In this document: positions 8,257-16,613 of the stretch, one piece after another
How positions within the stretch are numbered: the stretch's first letter is position 1
Layout: every line of letters starts with the position of its first letter
Source: an uncultured Microbacteriaceae bacterium
Lineage (GTDB): Bacteria > Actinomycetota > Actinomycetes > Actinomycetales > Microbacteriaceae
Direction of reading: 5' to 3'
NCBI GenBank assembly: GCA_947487835.1
Contig: CANKXX010000001.1
Coordinates: forward strand, 1 to 64,000
Length of the DNA stretch: 64,000 nt
Translations under genes and position numbers: made by a program
Notes under the pieces: generated by a model
What the model saw: only the letters and a program-made list of their open reading frames with translations
The model's database searches: none
Told to the model about the DNA's origin: nothing

Positions 8257-10706
8257 CGACCTACCAGCAGAGCCCCGCCGAGCGGTATGCCGCCTCCCGC
8301 AGCAGGGCCTCCCGGCCGAGGTTGGACGCATTTCGGGACCACCAGCGATTCGACCTCGACCCGTTCCAGATCCGCGCCTGCGAGGCGCTCGAGGACGGCC
8401 GGAGCGTGCTGGTGGCCGCGCCCACCGGGGCGGGCAAGACGATCGTCGCCGAGTTCGCGGTCTACCTCGCCATGCAGCAGCCGCGGGACAAGATCTTCTA
8501 CACCGCGCCCATGAAGGCGCTGAGCAACCAGAAGTTCTCGGAGTTCGTCCGCGAGTACGGCCCGGACGAGGTCGGCCTGCTCACCGGCGACACCAACATC
8601 AACTCCGGCGCGCGCATCGTGGTCATGACCACGGAGGTGCTGCGCAACATGCTCTACGCCGACTCCGACCTGCTCACGGACCTCGCCTTCGTGGTGATGG
8701 ACGAGGTGCACTACCTCGCCGACCGGTTCCGCGGGGCCGTGTGGGAGGAGGTCATCATCCACCTCCCGCAGACCGTGCGGCTCGTCTCGCTGAGCGCGAC
8801 CGTGTCGAACGCCGAGGAGTTCGGCGACTGGCTGCAGGTCGTGCGCGGCGAGACCGACGTGATCGTGAGCGAGGAGCGGCCGGTCCCGCTCGATCAGCAC
8901 GTGCTCATGCGGCACAAGATGCTCGACCTCTTCGACTCCTCCGGCCTGGCCGCGACGCACCGGGTGAACCCGGAGCTCGCCCGCCTGGCGAGCATGGGCG
9001 GCCGGGACCCCCGGGCGTACCGGCGCGGTGCCGGCGGCGGCGGGGGAGGCGGCGGCCGCGGCAGGGGTAGACCCGGCCCGGACCAGGGCAAGATGCTGCG
9101 CCCGGACGTCATCGAGCTGCTGCGGACGAAGCACCTGCTGCCCGCCATCTTCTTCATCTTCAGCCGCGCCGGCTGCGACGCCGCCGTGCAGCAGGTGCTG
9201 CGGGGCGGGGTCAACCTCACCAAGCAGCACGAGCGGGACGAGATCCGCGCGATCGTGGAGGAGCGCTGCCGCACCCTGCTCGACGCCGACCTCGCGGTCC
9301 TCGGCTACTACGAGTGGCTCGAGGGGCTGCAGCGCGGCGTGGCCGCGCACCACGCCGGCCTGCTCCCCGCGTTCAAGGAGGTCGTCGAGGAGCTGTTCCA
9401 GAAGAAGCTCGTGAAGGTGGTCTTCGCCACCGAGACCCTGTCGCTCGGCATCAACATGCCGGCGCGCACCGTCGTGCTCGAGCAGCTCGAGAAGTTCAAC
9501 GGCGAGGCCCGCGTGCCGCTCACGCCGGGCGAGTACACCCAGCTGACGGGCCGCGCCGGCCGCCGCGGCATCGACGTGGAGGGCCACGCGGTCATCCAGT
9601 GGAAGGACGGGCTCGACCCGCAGGCCGTCGCGTCCCTCGCCTCGCGCCGCACCTACCCGCTCAACTCCAGCTTCCGGCCGACCTACAACATGGCCGTGAA
9701 CCTCATCGACCAGTTCGGGCGCGAGCGCACCCGCGACATCCTCGAGTCCTCGTTCGCGCAGTTCCAGGCGGACCGCGCGGTCGTCGACCTCGCCCGCAAG
9801 GTGCGCCAGCAGGAGGAGTCGCTCGCGGGCTACGAGAAGGCCATGCAGTGCGAGTACGGCGACTTCGGCGAGTACTTCGCCATCCGCCGGGAGATCGGCG
9901 AGGTCGAGCGCCGCGGCGCCACCCGCGCGGACACGTCGAGCAAGGGTGAGCGCGACAGCCGCCAGCAGGAGCTCACCGAGCTGCGCCGGCAGATGAAGGC
10001 GCACCCGTGCCACCGCTGCAAGGACCGCGAGCAGCACGCCCGCTGGGGCGAGCGCTGGTGGCGGCTGAAGAAGCAGACCGACGCCCTGAACGCGCAGATC
10101 CGCAGCCGCACCGGCGCCGTCGCGAAGGTGTTCGACCGGGTGACGGAGCTGCTGCTCGGGCTCGGCTACCTGAAGCGGGACGAGACCGGCGCCGTCGTGT
10201 CCACGCCGAACGGGCGCATGCTGAAGCGCATCTACGGCGAGCGCGACCTGCTGGTCGCCGAGTGCCTGCGCCACGGCGTCTGGACCGAGCTCGACGCCGC
10301 GAGCCTCGCCGCGATGGCGACCGCGCTCGTCTACGAGCCGCGCCGCGACGAGGGCAATCCGTCCGAGCGCTACCTCCCCCGCGGGGCGTTCCGGCCCGCG
10401 CTCGAGCGCACGGAGGAGATCTGGGCGCGGCTCGACGACCTCGAGCACGAACGCCGCCTGCCCACGACGGGCGGCATCGCCACGGGTCTCAGCTCCGCCA
10501 TGCACCGATGGGCGCGCGGCGGCTCCCTCGACGAGGTGCTCTACGACGCGGATCTCGCCGCGGGCGACTTCGTGCGCTGGGCGAAGCAGACCATCGACCT
10601 GCTCGACCAGCTGTCCGTCGTGGCGGACGGCAAGGTGTCCCGCAACGCCCGCGCCGCCCTCGATCTGGTGCGACGGGGGATCGTCGCGTACTCGAGCGTG
10701 TCCTGA
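8253..10706 (+). CDS. helY: Ski2/Mtr4-like DEVH-box helicase HelY
   Basis: An 817-residue superfamily-2 helicase. Motif I is APTGAGKT near residue 54, motif II is DEVH (VVMDEVHYL), motif III is LSATVSN, and motif VI is TGRAGRRGID. The C-terminal part resembles the DSHCT domain of Ski2/Mtr4 RNA helicases and includes a CHRCKDREQH cluster that could bind zinc. A Gly/Arg-rich stretch around residues 255-275 looks like a flexible linker, not a frameshift. A role in RNA unwinding or turnover is inferred from the family. The start overlaps tatC. Confidence 0.9.
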   Translation: MTTYQQSPAERYAASRSRASRPRLDAFRDHQRFDLDPFQIRACEALEDGRSVLVAAPTGAGKTIVAEFAVYLAMQQPRDKIFYTAPMKALSNQKFSEFVREYGPDEVGLLTGDTNINSGARIVVMTTEVLRNMLYADSDLLTDLAFVVMDEVHYLADRFRGAVWEEVIIHLPQTVRLVSLSATVSNAEEFGDWLQVVRGETDVIVSEERPVPLDQHVLMRHKMLDLFDSSGLAATHRVNPELARLASMGGRDPRAYRRGAGGGGGGGGRGRGRPGPDQGKMLRPDVIELLRTKHLLPAIFFIFSRAGCDAAVQQVLRGGVNLTKQHERDEIRAIVEERCRTLLDADLAVLGYYEWLEGLQRGVAAHHAGLLPAFKEVVEELFQKKLVKVVFATETLSLGINMPARTVVLEQLEKFNGEARVPLTPGEYTQLTGRAGRRGIDVEGHAVIQWKDGLDPQAVASLASRRTYPLNSSFRPTYNMAVNLIDQFGRERTRDILESSFAQFQADRAVVDLARKVRQQEESLAGYEKAMQCEYGDFGEYFAIRREIGEVERRGATRADTSSKGERDSRQQELTELRRQMKAHPCHRCKDREQHARWGERWWRLKKQTDALNAQIRSRTGAVAKVFDRVTELLLGLGYLKRDETGAVVSTPNGRMLKRIYGERDLLVAECLRHGVWTELDAASLAAMATALVYEPRRDEGNPSERYLPRGAFRPALERTEEIWARLDDLEHERRLPTTGGIATGLSSAMHRWARGGSLDEVLYDADLAAGDFVRWAKQTIDLLDQLSVVADGKVSRNARAALDLVRRGIVAYSSVS

Positions 10707-12325
10707 TGGCGCTCAGCACCTCCCCGCGCGCCGTGCCGGCGTCGCGGCCGGCCGACGGGCGCCCGCGCGGCGGCCGTGCCGCCGCGCGCCGGTTCGTCCC
10801 GGTCGCGTCCGTGGACCGCGGGTCGGTGCCGACGCCGTTCTGGCTGTCCCTGGTGCTCGCGGCCGTGTCGGGCCCCATCTCGGCGGCCGGGTTCCCCGAC
10901 CAGGGCGTCTGGCCGCTGACCCTCGTCGGCGTCGGGGCGTTCCTCGCCGCGCTGGTCGGGCGCGCGGGCTGGTCGGCCGCGGCGGTCGGCCTGGTCGGCG
11001 GCCTGGCCTTCTACCTCACCCACATCTCCTGGCTCACGGTGTACCTGGGTCCCGTGCCGTGGGCGGCGCTGTCGGGCCTCGAGTCGCTGTTCTGGGCCGC
11101 CTTCGCGGTGCCCATGGCGATCGTGCTCAACCGGGGTCCGCGGCTCTGGACGGGCGCTGTCGCCCGCTGCGCCGTGATCCCGGCGGCCGTCGCGGCCCTG
11201 TGGACGGCCCGAGAGGCGGTCACGAGCACCTGGCCCTACGGCGGGTTCGCCTGGGGGCGGGTTGCCCTCTCGCAGAGCGAGAGCCCGTTCGCGCCGCTCG
11301 TCGCCTGGGTGGGCGTCTCCGGGCTGAGCTTCCTGCTCGTCACCCTGGTCGCGCTCGTTCTGCAGCTGGTGCGCCAGGCCGGGCGGCCGGTCCTGCCGCG
11401 GCTGACGGCGGGCGTCGCGGCCCTCGCGGTGCTGCTCCTCGTACCGGCGTGGCCGGCGCCGCCCACCGGGTCGACGACGATCGCCGCGGTGCAGGGGAAC
11501 ACGAACTCCGGGCTCCTCGCCGAGTACCGGCCGGGTGAGAACCTGCAGAAGCACATCGATGCCACCGCGCCGCTGGTCGGCCAGGACGTCGACATGGTCG
11601 TGTGGCCGGAGAACGGCTCGGACCTCGATCCCTCCCGCTCGGCCGTCGTCGCGCGGGCCGTCGACCGCATCAGCACGGCGATGGACGCGCCGCTCGTGCT
11701 CGGCACCGTGACGCAGGCGGGCGAGGACACCTACAACACGTCGCTGCTCTGGCTGCCGGGGCAGGGCGTCGGCGACCAGTACGACAAGAAGCACCCCGTG
11801 CCGTTCGCGGAGTACGCGCCCGACCGGGAGTTCTGGCGCGCCTTCGCCCCGGACCTGATCGACATGGTGCCGCGCGGCTACTCCAAGGGCACCCGCGACA
11901 CCGTGCTCGACGTCGGCGGCGTGATCGCGGGCGTCTCGATCTGCTTCGACATCACCGACGACGCCCTCGTCCGGGAGATGACCGGGGACGGTGCGGAGAT
12001 CATCCTCGCCCAGACCAACAACGCGGACTTCGGGCAGACCGAGGAGAACGTGCAGCAGCTCGCCATCGCCCGGCTGCGCGCGATCGAGATCGGCCGCTCG
12101 GTCGTCAACATCTCGACCGTGGGCACGAGCGCCATCATCGCCCCGGACGGATCCACCATCTCCCGGCTCACCCCGTACGAGCCCGGGTCCATGGTGGAGT
12201 CGGTGCCGCTCGCGTCGGCGGTCACGCCGGCGAGTCTCCTGGGCGCCGGGCTCGAGCTCGCGATCAGCGGCTTCGGCATCGCCGCCCTGCTGGCCGTGCT
12301 GCTGTTCGGTCGGCGCCGGGCCTGA
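10706..12325 (+). CDS. lnt: Apolipoprotein N-acyltransferase
   Basis: A 539-residue enzyme that adds the third acyl chain to the N-terminal Cys of lipoproteins. Several membrane helices fill about residues 45-245. A nitrilase-fold domain follows with the Glu of VVWPENGSD, the Lys of YDKKHPVPFAEYAP and the Cys of GVSICFDIT as the catalytic triad. A last membrane helix ends the protein. The basic N-terminal ~40 residues are cytoplasmic. The start overlaps helY by one base. Substrates in this window include the FKBP, polyamine-binding, sugar-binding and 52277 lipoproteins. Confidence 0.9.
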   Translation: MALSTSPRAVPASRPADGRPRGGRAAARRFVPVASVDRGSVPTPFWLSLVLAAVSGPISAAGFPDQGVWPLTLVGVGAFLAALVGRAGWSAAAVGLVGGLAFYLTHISWLTVYLGPVPWAALSGLESLFWAAFAVPMAIVLNRGPRLWTGAVARCAVIPAAVAALWTAREAVTSTWPYGGFAWGRVALSQSESPFAPLVAWVGVSGLSFLLVTLVALVLQLVRQAGRPVLPRLTAGVAALAVLLLVPAWPAPPTGSTTIAAVQGNTNSGLLAEYRPGENLQKHIDATAPLVGQDVDMVVWPENGSDLDPSRSAVVARAVDRISTAMDAPLVLGTVTQAGEDTYNTSLLWLPGQGVGDQYDKKHPVPFAEYAPDREFWRAFAPDLIDMVPRGYSKGTRDTVLDVGGVIAGVSICFDITDDALVREMTGDGAEIILAQTNNADFGQTEENVQQLAIARLRAIEIGRSVVNISTVGTSAIIAPDGSTISRLTPYEPGSMVESVPLASAVTPASLLGAGLELAISGFGIAALLAVLLFGRRRA

Positions 12326-12355
12326 TACCCCTGCCTCGGCGGGCAACCAGAAAGA

Positions 12356-12387
12356 ACGCCCCCACCGCCGGAAGGCGATGAGGGCGT
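12356..12387 (-). terminator. Rho-independent terminator of rbpA
   Basis: On the minus strand, ACGCCC (12387-12382) pairs with GGGCGT (12361-12356). An inner CGCC/GGCG stem closes a four-base loop, and TTCTTTCT follows. The hairpin lies between the convergent lnt and rbpA genes. The T-rich tail is on the rbpA side, but the stem may slow transcription from lnt as well. Confidence 0.7.
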
Positions 12388-12409
12388 GGGTGGGAAGCGT
12401 CGACCGCGC

Positions 12410-12775
12410 CTAGGCGCCGATCTTGTGCTCGCCCCGACGGGCGCGGAGGTACTGGAGTCGCTCCTCGAGCAGCTCCTCGAGCTCGGCGCGCGAGCGCCGC
12501 TCCAGCAGCATGTCCCAGTGGGTACGGGGAGCCTTCGTCTCGACGGCCTCCGGCTGCACGAGTGCACCGGCGTCGTCGATCAGGCGACCCTCCTGGCCGC
12601 TCTTGGGCGACTCCCACACCTCGGGCACCTCGGCGTCGGCCGAGAACACGACGTCGAACGTCGTGCCGTCCGCGGCGCGGTACGTCCTCTTCTGTCGCGG
12701 TGAGAAGGTCACGCCCTCTTCACTCTGCAGGCTCTGCGCGCCGAGCCTCATCCCACGCAAGCTACGATCTGCCAT
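12410..12775 (-). CDS. rbpA: RNA polymerase-binding protein RbpA
   Basis: A 121-residue actinobacterial RNA polymerase factor that binds the primary sigma factor and promoter DNA and stabilises the open complex. The N-terminus MADRSLRGMRLGAQS matches the M. tuberculosis protein. The C-terminal sigma-interaction domain PRTHWDMLLERRSRAELEEL is almost invariant in the family. An upstream in-frame start at 12808 is possible. The ATG at 12775 is preferred because it gives the family N-terminus and has AAGGAGA upstream. The gene stands alone, with a terminator behind it. Confidence 0.95.
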   Translation of the reverse strand: MADRSLRGMRLGAQSLQSEEGVTFSPRQKRTYRAADGTTFDVVFSADAEVPEVWESPKSGQEGRLIDDAGALVQPEAVETKAPRTHWDMLLERRSRAELEELLEERLQYLRARRGEHKIGA

Positions 12776-12863
12776 CGTTCGGTCTCCTTCCGCAAAGCGT
12801 TCACACAATGCAACGCCGCGCTGTGGATAACCTTTCCTGCTGGGAGTCCTTCCCAGGTCTTTC

Positions 12864-13661
12864 TCAGCCGCGATGGTGCAATACCGCGCGCGCCTCGTCG
12901 GAGCGGTCGGTCACGACGCCGTCCACCCCGGCGTCGACCAGCGCCCGCATGACGACCGGGTCGTTGATGGTCCAGACGTGCACCTCGCGCACGGCCCGGT
13001 GCAGCCGACGCACCATGCGGGGCGTCGTGGTGCGCACGCGCAGCACACGGTCGGGCATCTGCACCGCGTCGATGCGGCGCAGGGCCAGCCGCGCGATCGG
13101 GGTCAGCCCCAGCCGGCAGGCGAGGACCGCCACCGCGAGCCGGGGGGCGGACGCTGAGGTCGCCACGCCCGGCAGGCCGCGCACGGCGCGCGACCGCCGG
13201 CGCTCCGAGAACGAGGTGAGCAGCACGCGGTGCCCGGCGCCAAGAGCGGTGATGACCTCGACACTGCCGTCGGCGGCGTCGAGAGACTTCACGTCGATGT
13301 TGAAGCACGCGTGGGGGAACGCCTCCAGCGCCTCACGCAGTGTCGCGACGCGCTGACCGGCGCCGAGGTCGATGGCGCGCAGTTGCGTGATGTCGAGGTC
13401 GGCGATGCGCGCGGAGGACCCGCCGAGCCGCTCGACCGTCCTGTCGTGCCACAGCACCGGTGTGCCGTCGCGCGTGGCGCGCACATCCGTCTCCAGGTGG
13501 GTGACGCCGAGGGCGAGCGCGTGCTCGAACGCCAGCAGCGTGTTCTCCGGGGCGTCGGCGGCGAACCCGCGGTGCGCGATCACCCGCGGCGCGGAGGCCG
13601 GGGTGAAGTACGCGGAGCGGACGGGCGCGCTAGGAGCCGGCCTGCGCCGGCCGCGCGTCAT
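12864..13661 (-). CDS. Glycerophosphodiester phosphodiesterase
   Basis: A 265-residue enzyme with the GDPD TIM barrel. RVIAHRGFAADAPENTLLAF carries the first catalytic His and a metal-binding Glu. HLETDVRATRDGTPVLWHD carries the Glu-Asp pair and the second His. It cleaves glycerophosphodiesters to glycerol-3-phosphate and an alcohol. There is no obvious signal peptide, so it is probably cytosolic. The ATG at 13661 overlaps the end of the stomatin-like gene by 32 bases. A later start would also leave the catalytic region intact, so the first ~15 residues are uncertain. Confidence 0.88.
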   Translation of the reverse strand: MTRGRRRPAPSAPVRSAYFTPASAPRVIAHRGFAADAPENTLLAFEHALALGVTHLETDVRATRDGTPVLWHDRTVERLGGSSARIADLDITQLRAIDLGAGQRVATLREALEAFPHACFNIDVKSLDAADGSVEVITALGAGHRVLLTSFSERRRSRAVRGLPGVATSASAPRLAVAVLACRLGLTPIARLALRRIDAVQMPDRVLRVRTTTPRMVRRLHRAVREVHVWTINDPVVMRALVDAGVDGVVTDRSDEARAVLHHRG

Positions 13662-14637
13662 GGCGAGGTGCGGCCGCCGGTGCGGCGGCAGGAGGTGCGG
13701 CAGCGGCCGGTGTGGCGGCGGACCCGGGCCCGGGGAACACCGGCGAGGCGCCGGGGGCGAAGCCCGCGCCGACCGTCTTCAGGGCCTCGGTGAGCTCGCT
13801 CGGAATGATCCACAGCTTGTTCGAGGGACCCTCCGCCAGCTTGGGCAGCGTCTGCAGGTACTGGTAGGCGAGCAGCTTCTCGTCCGGGTTCCCCGCGTGG
13901 ATCGCACCGAACACGGTCTGGATGGCCTGCGCCTCGCCCTCGGCGCGCAGCACCTGTGCGCGGGCGTCGCCCTCCGCGGAGAGGATCGCGGCCTGCCGGG
14001 CGCCCTCGGCCGTGAGGATGGCGGACTGCTTGGTGCCCTCCGCGGTGAGGATCAGCGCGCGGCGGTCACGCTCGGCGCGCATCTGCTTCTCCATGGAGTC
14101 CTGGATGGACGCGGGCGGGTCGATGGCCTTCAGCTCGACACGGCCGACGCGCACACCCCACTTGCCGGTCGCCTCGTCGAGCACGATGCGCAGCTGCCCG
14201 TTGATGTTGTCGCGGCTGGTCAGCGCCTCCTCGAGGTTGAGGCTGCCGACGACGTTGCGGAGCGTCGTCGTGGTCAGCTGCTCGACGGCGCCGAGGTAGC
14301 TCGCGATCTCGTACGTCGCGGCGCGGGCGTCCGTCACCTGGAAGTAGACGACCGTGTCGATGGAGACGACCAGGTTGTCCTCGGTGATGACGGGCTGCGG
14401 CGGGAAGGACACCACCTGCTCGCGCATGTCGATGAGCGGCCGCACCCGGTCGATGAACGGGACGAGGAGGTTCAGTCCCGGCATGAGGGTCTTGTGGTAC
14501 CGGCCCAGGCGCTCGACGACGCCGGCGTTCGCCTGAGGGATGATGCGGATGGAGCGGAAGAGGATCACCAGGATGAAGATGACGACGACCGCGAGCACGG
14601 CCCAGAGCGCGATGGCGCCCACCGAATCAGATGTCAT
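13630..14637 (-). CDS. SPFH/Band 7 (stomatin-like) membrane protein
   Basis: A 335-residue protein of the QmcA/slipin type. One N-terminal membrane helix (IALWAVLAVVVIFILVILF) is followed by RIIPQANAGVVERLGRYH and the SPFH domain to about residue 190. A long EA-rich coiled coil (repeated ILTAEG units, about 190-250) mediates assembly. A Pro/Ala-rich tail of ~45 residues ends it. These proteins form rings on the inner face of the membrane. The start overlaps the end of the NfeD gene, the standard partnership for this family. Confidence 0.9.
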   Translation of the reverse strand: MTSDSVGAIALWAVLAVVVIFILVILFRSIRIIPQANAGVVERLGRYHKTLMPGLNLLVPFIDRVRPLIDMREQVVSFPPQPVITEDNLVVSIDTVVYFQVTDARAATYEIASYLGAVEQLTTTTLRNVVGSLNLEEALTSRDNINGQLRIVLDEATGKWGVRVGRVELKAIDPPASIQDSMEKQMRAERDRRALILTAEGTKQSAILTAEGARQAAILSAEGDARAQVLRAEGEAQAIQTVFGAIHAGNPDEKLLAYQYLQTLPKLAEGPSNKLWIIPSELTEALKTVGAGFAPGASPVFPGPGSAATPAAAAPPAAAPAAAPRHDARPAQAGS

Positions 14638-15110
14638 GCGTTGGAGGTCCTTTCTGCAGGGGCGACGTAGGCGGTCGCGCCGTCGATCGCGGTGACGAGG
14701 ACCCGCTGGCCCTCGACGAGTTCGGGGAGGTTCACCGTGGGGGAGACCCGAGCCGTCCAGGTCTCGCCGTTCGACAGCTTCACGTGACCGCCGAACTCGC
14801 CGACCGTGGTGAGCACGAGGCCGCTCATGCCGAGCAGCGCGTCGACGTTGCTCAGCGCGGGATCGCCGCCGCGCTTGAGCGCGCGCAGCAGCGGAGGCTT
14901 GAGGCCGAACAGCAGCAGCACGGAGAGCAGGGCCGCGACGATGATCTGAAGCCACAGCGGGGCGCCGAGAAGCCCGGCGGCCAGACCGCCCAGACTGCCG
15001 ATGCCGAGCATGAGGAACGTGAGCTCGAGGCTCAGCATCTCGACGATGATGAACAGCAGGAGAAGGGCGAGCCAGAGGATCCAGGCGTACTCGGTCAGGA
15101 ACTCGGTCAT
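14634..15110 (-). CDS. NfeD family membrane protein
   Basis: A 158-residue short-type NfeD protein. Membrane helices cover about residues 8-75, including the GIGSLGGLAAGLLG stretch. A C-terminal OB-fold domain follows (LGMSGLVLTTVGEFGGHVKLSNGETWTA). NfeD proteins act with stomatin-like SPFH proteins in membrane organisation. The stop overlaps the SPFH start as ATGA, so the two are translationally coupled. It diverges from the SDR gene at 15303 across 192 bases, where the promoters for both must lie. Confidence 0.88.
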   Translation of the reverse strand: MTEFLTEYAWILWLALLLLFIIVEMLSLELTFLMLGIGSLGGLAAGLLGAPLWLQIIVAALLSVLLLFGLKPPLLRALKRGGDPALSNVDALLGMSGLVLTTVGEFGGHVKLSNGETWTARVSPTVNLPELVEGQRVLVTAIDGATAYVAPAERTSNA

Positions 15111-15302
15111 CGCCGCCCCTCTCCCTCGCGGATTCGTCTTGTTCGAACGCTATCAGTAGCGGCTGACCGTTCGGCCAGGGCCACGCGGCACGACGCGGCA
15201 CCGGGCGGGTCTCGCGCGGGTCCGGCGGGCGCCCGTGGGATACGCTCGAATGCTGGTGGCCCGGCCCCGGGCCCCGCAGGCAGAGCAGTCGAGGAGACAC
15301 CC

Positions 15303-16067
15303 GTGACGGAACCCTTCGCCCCCGGAGCACTGGACGGAAAGCGAGCCCTGGTGACGGGCTCCTCGCGCGGAATCGGCGCCGACACCGTGACCTACTTCTC
15401 GAAGGCGGGCGCCTCCGTCGTCGTCAACTACCGCAACAAGAAGGCCCGCGCGGAGAAGCTCGTCGGCCAGCTGACGGAACAGGGCGGCACGGCCATCGCG
15501 GTCGGCGCGGACCTGACCGACCCGGACTCCGTGCGGCAGATGGTCGAGACCGTGCGCCAGGAGTTCGGCGGCCTCGACATCCTCGTCCTCAACGCCTCCG
15601 GCGGCATGGAGACCGGCATGGCCGCCGACTACGCGATGACGCTGAACCGCGACGCGCAGGTGAACGTGCTGACCGCGGCGCTGCCGCTGCTGCAGGAGGG
15701 GTCCCGCGTCGTCTTCGTGACGAGCCACCAGGCCCACTTCATCAACACGACCGGGACCATGCCGGAGTACGAGCCCGTCGCCCACAGCAAGCGGGCCGGC
15801 GAGGACGCCCTGCGCTCGATGATCCCCGAGCTGGAGGCGAAGGGCGTGGAGTTCGTCGTCGTGTCCGGCGACATGATCGAGGGCACCATCACCGCGACCC
15901 TGCTGGAGCGCGCGAACCCCGGCGCGATCAGCGCGCGCAAGGAGGCCGCGGGCAAGCTCTACAACGTGTCCGAGTTCGCCGCGGAGGTCGCGCTGGCCGC
16001 CGTCGAGCCGGTGCCCGCCGACCACACCAGGTACGTGGGCGACACCTCCGACTTCGCGGGCGCCTGA
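15303..16067 (+). CDS. SDR family oxidoreductase without the canonical Tyr
   Basis: A 254-residue short-chain dehydrogenase/reductase. The NAD(P)-binding TGSSRGIG motif is near residue 18, followed by VVVNYRNKKARAEKL, which suggests NADP. The catalytic Ser region is VVFVTSHQAHF. The usual YxxxK reads VAHSK, so a Val stands where the catalytic Tyr is expected. A Tyr lies three residues earlier (PEYEPVAHSK). The family is clear but the activity is uncertain. The start is GTG, and the Nudix gene follows 8 bases after the stop. Confidence 0.85.
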   Translation: MTEPFAPGALDGKRALVTGSSRGIGADTVTYFSKAGASVVVNYRNKKARAEKLVGQLTEQGGTAIAVGADLTDPDSVRQMVETVRQEFGGLDILVLNASGGMETGMAADYAMTLNRDAQVNVLTAALPLLQEGSRVVFVTSHQAHFINTTGTMPEYEPVAHSKRAGEDALRSMIPELEAKGVEFVVVSGDMIEGTITATLLERANPGAISARKEAAGKLYNVSEFAAEVALAAVEPVPADHTRYVGDTSDFAGA

Positions 16068-16075
16068 GCCTTCGG

Positions 16076-16534
16076 ATGACCGAGCGCCACGTCCGCAACA
16101 CCGCCCGCGTCCTGCTCTACGACGCCCGAGGCCGGGTGCTGCTCTTCCTCACCAACTACTCCGAGAACATCGCCCGCTCGCCGCGCTGGATCACGCCGGG
16201 CGGCGGCATCGACCCGGGCGAGACGCCCGAGGTCGCGGCGAGGCGGGAGCTCTTCGAGGAGACCGGCCTGACCGTCGACGGCGTGGGGCCGACGGTGTGG
16301 GAGCACGACTTCGAACGGCTGCGCATCGACGGCGCGTTCGACGTGGGCCATTCGACGTTCTTCGCGGTGCGGACCGACGAGTTCGCGCCGCTGTCGGACA
16401 ACTGGATGCCCGAGGAGTTCGACGACATCCACGCGCACCGGTGGTGGAGCGCGGACGAGCTCGAGGCCGAGGCCGCCCCCTTCGAGCCGGCCGAGCTGCC
16501 CGAACTGATCCGCCGCTTCGCGCCGTCCGCCTGA
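16076..16534 (+). CDS. Nudix hydrolase
   Basis: A 152-residue protein with a perfect Nudix box, GGIDPGETPEVAARRELFEE followed by TGL (about residues 41-63). The box coordinates Mg2+ for cleavage of nucleoside-diphosphate-X compounds. The N-terminal NTARVLLYDARGRVLL strand is typical, and RWWSADELEAE near the end resembles MutT/ADP-ribose-type members. The substrate is not readable. It starts just after the SDR gene. It converges on the amine-oxidase gene at 16614 across ~80 bases. Confidence 0.88.
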   Translation: MTERHVRNTARVLLYDARGRVLLFLTNYSENIARSPRWITPGGGIDPGETPEVAARRELFEETGLTVDGVGPTVWEHDFERLRIDGAFDVGHSTFFAVRTDEFAPLSDNWMPEEFDDIHAHRWWSADELEAEAAPFEPAELPELIRRFAPSA

Positions 16535-16613
16535 CGCCGCCGTCCGTCTGACGCCGTTCCCCTGTCGCCGCCGTCCGCGCGCGCCGCCGGCTGACCCCGG
16601 CCACGAGTGCGGC

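Noticed and set aside
9028-9080. Frameshift in HelY at the Gly/Arg-rich stretch
   Set aside because: The frame is open and helicase motifs on both sides are in register. It reads as a linker.
7947-10505. 852-residue reading frame on the minus strand
   Set aside because: It lies opposite the HelY and TatC genes, is rich in Arg, Ala, Gly, Val and Leu with no motifs, and exists because third codon positions are almost all G or C.
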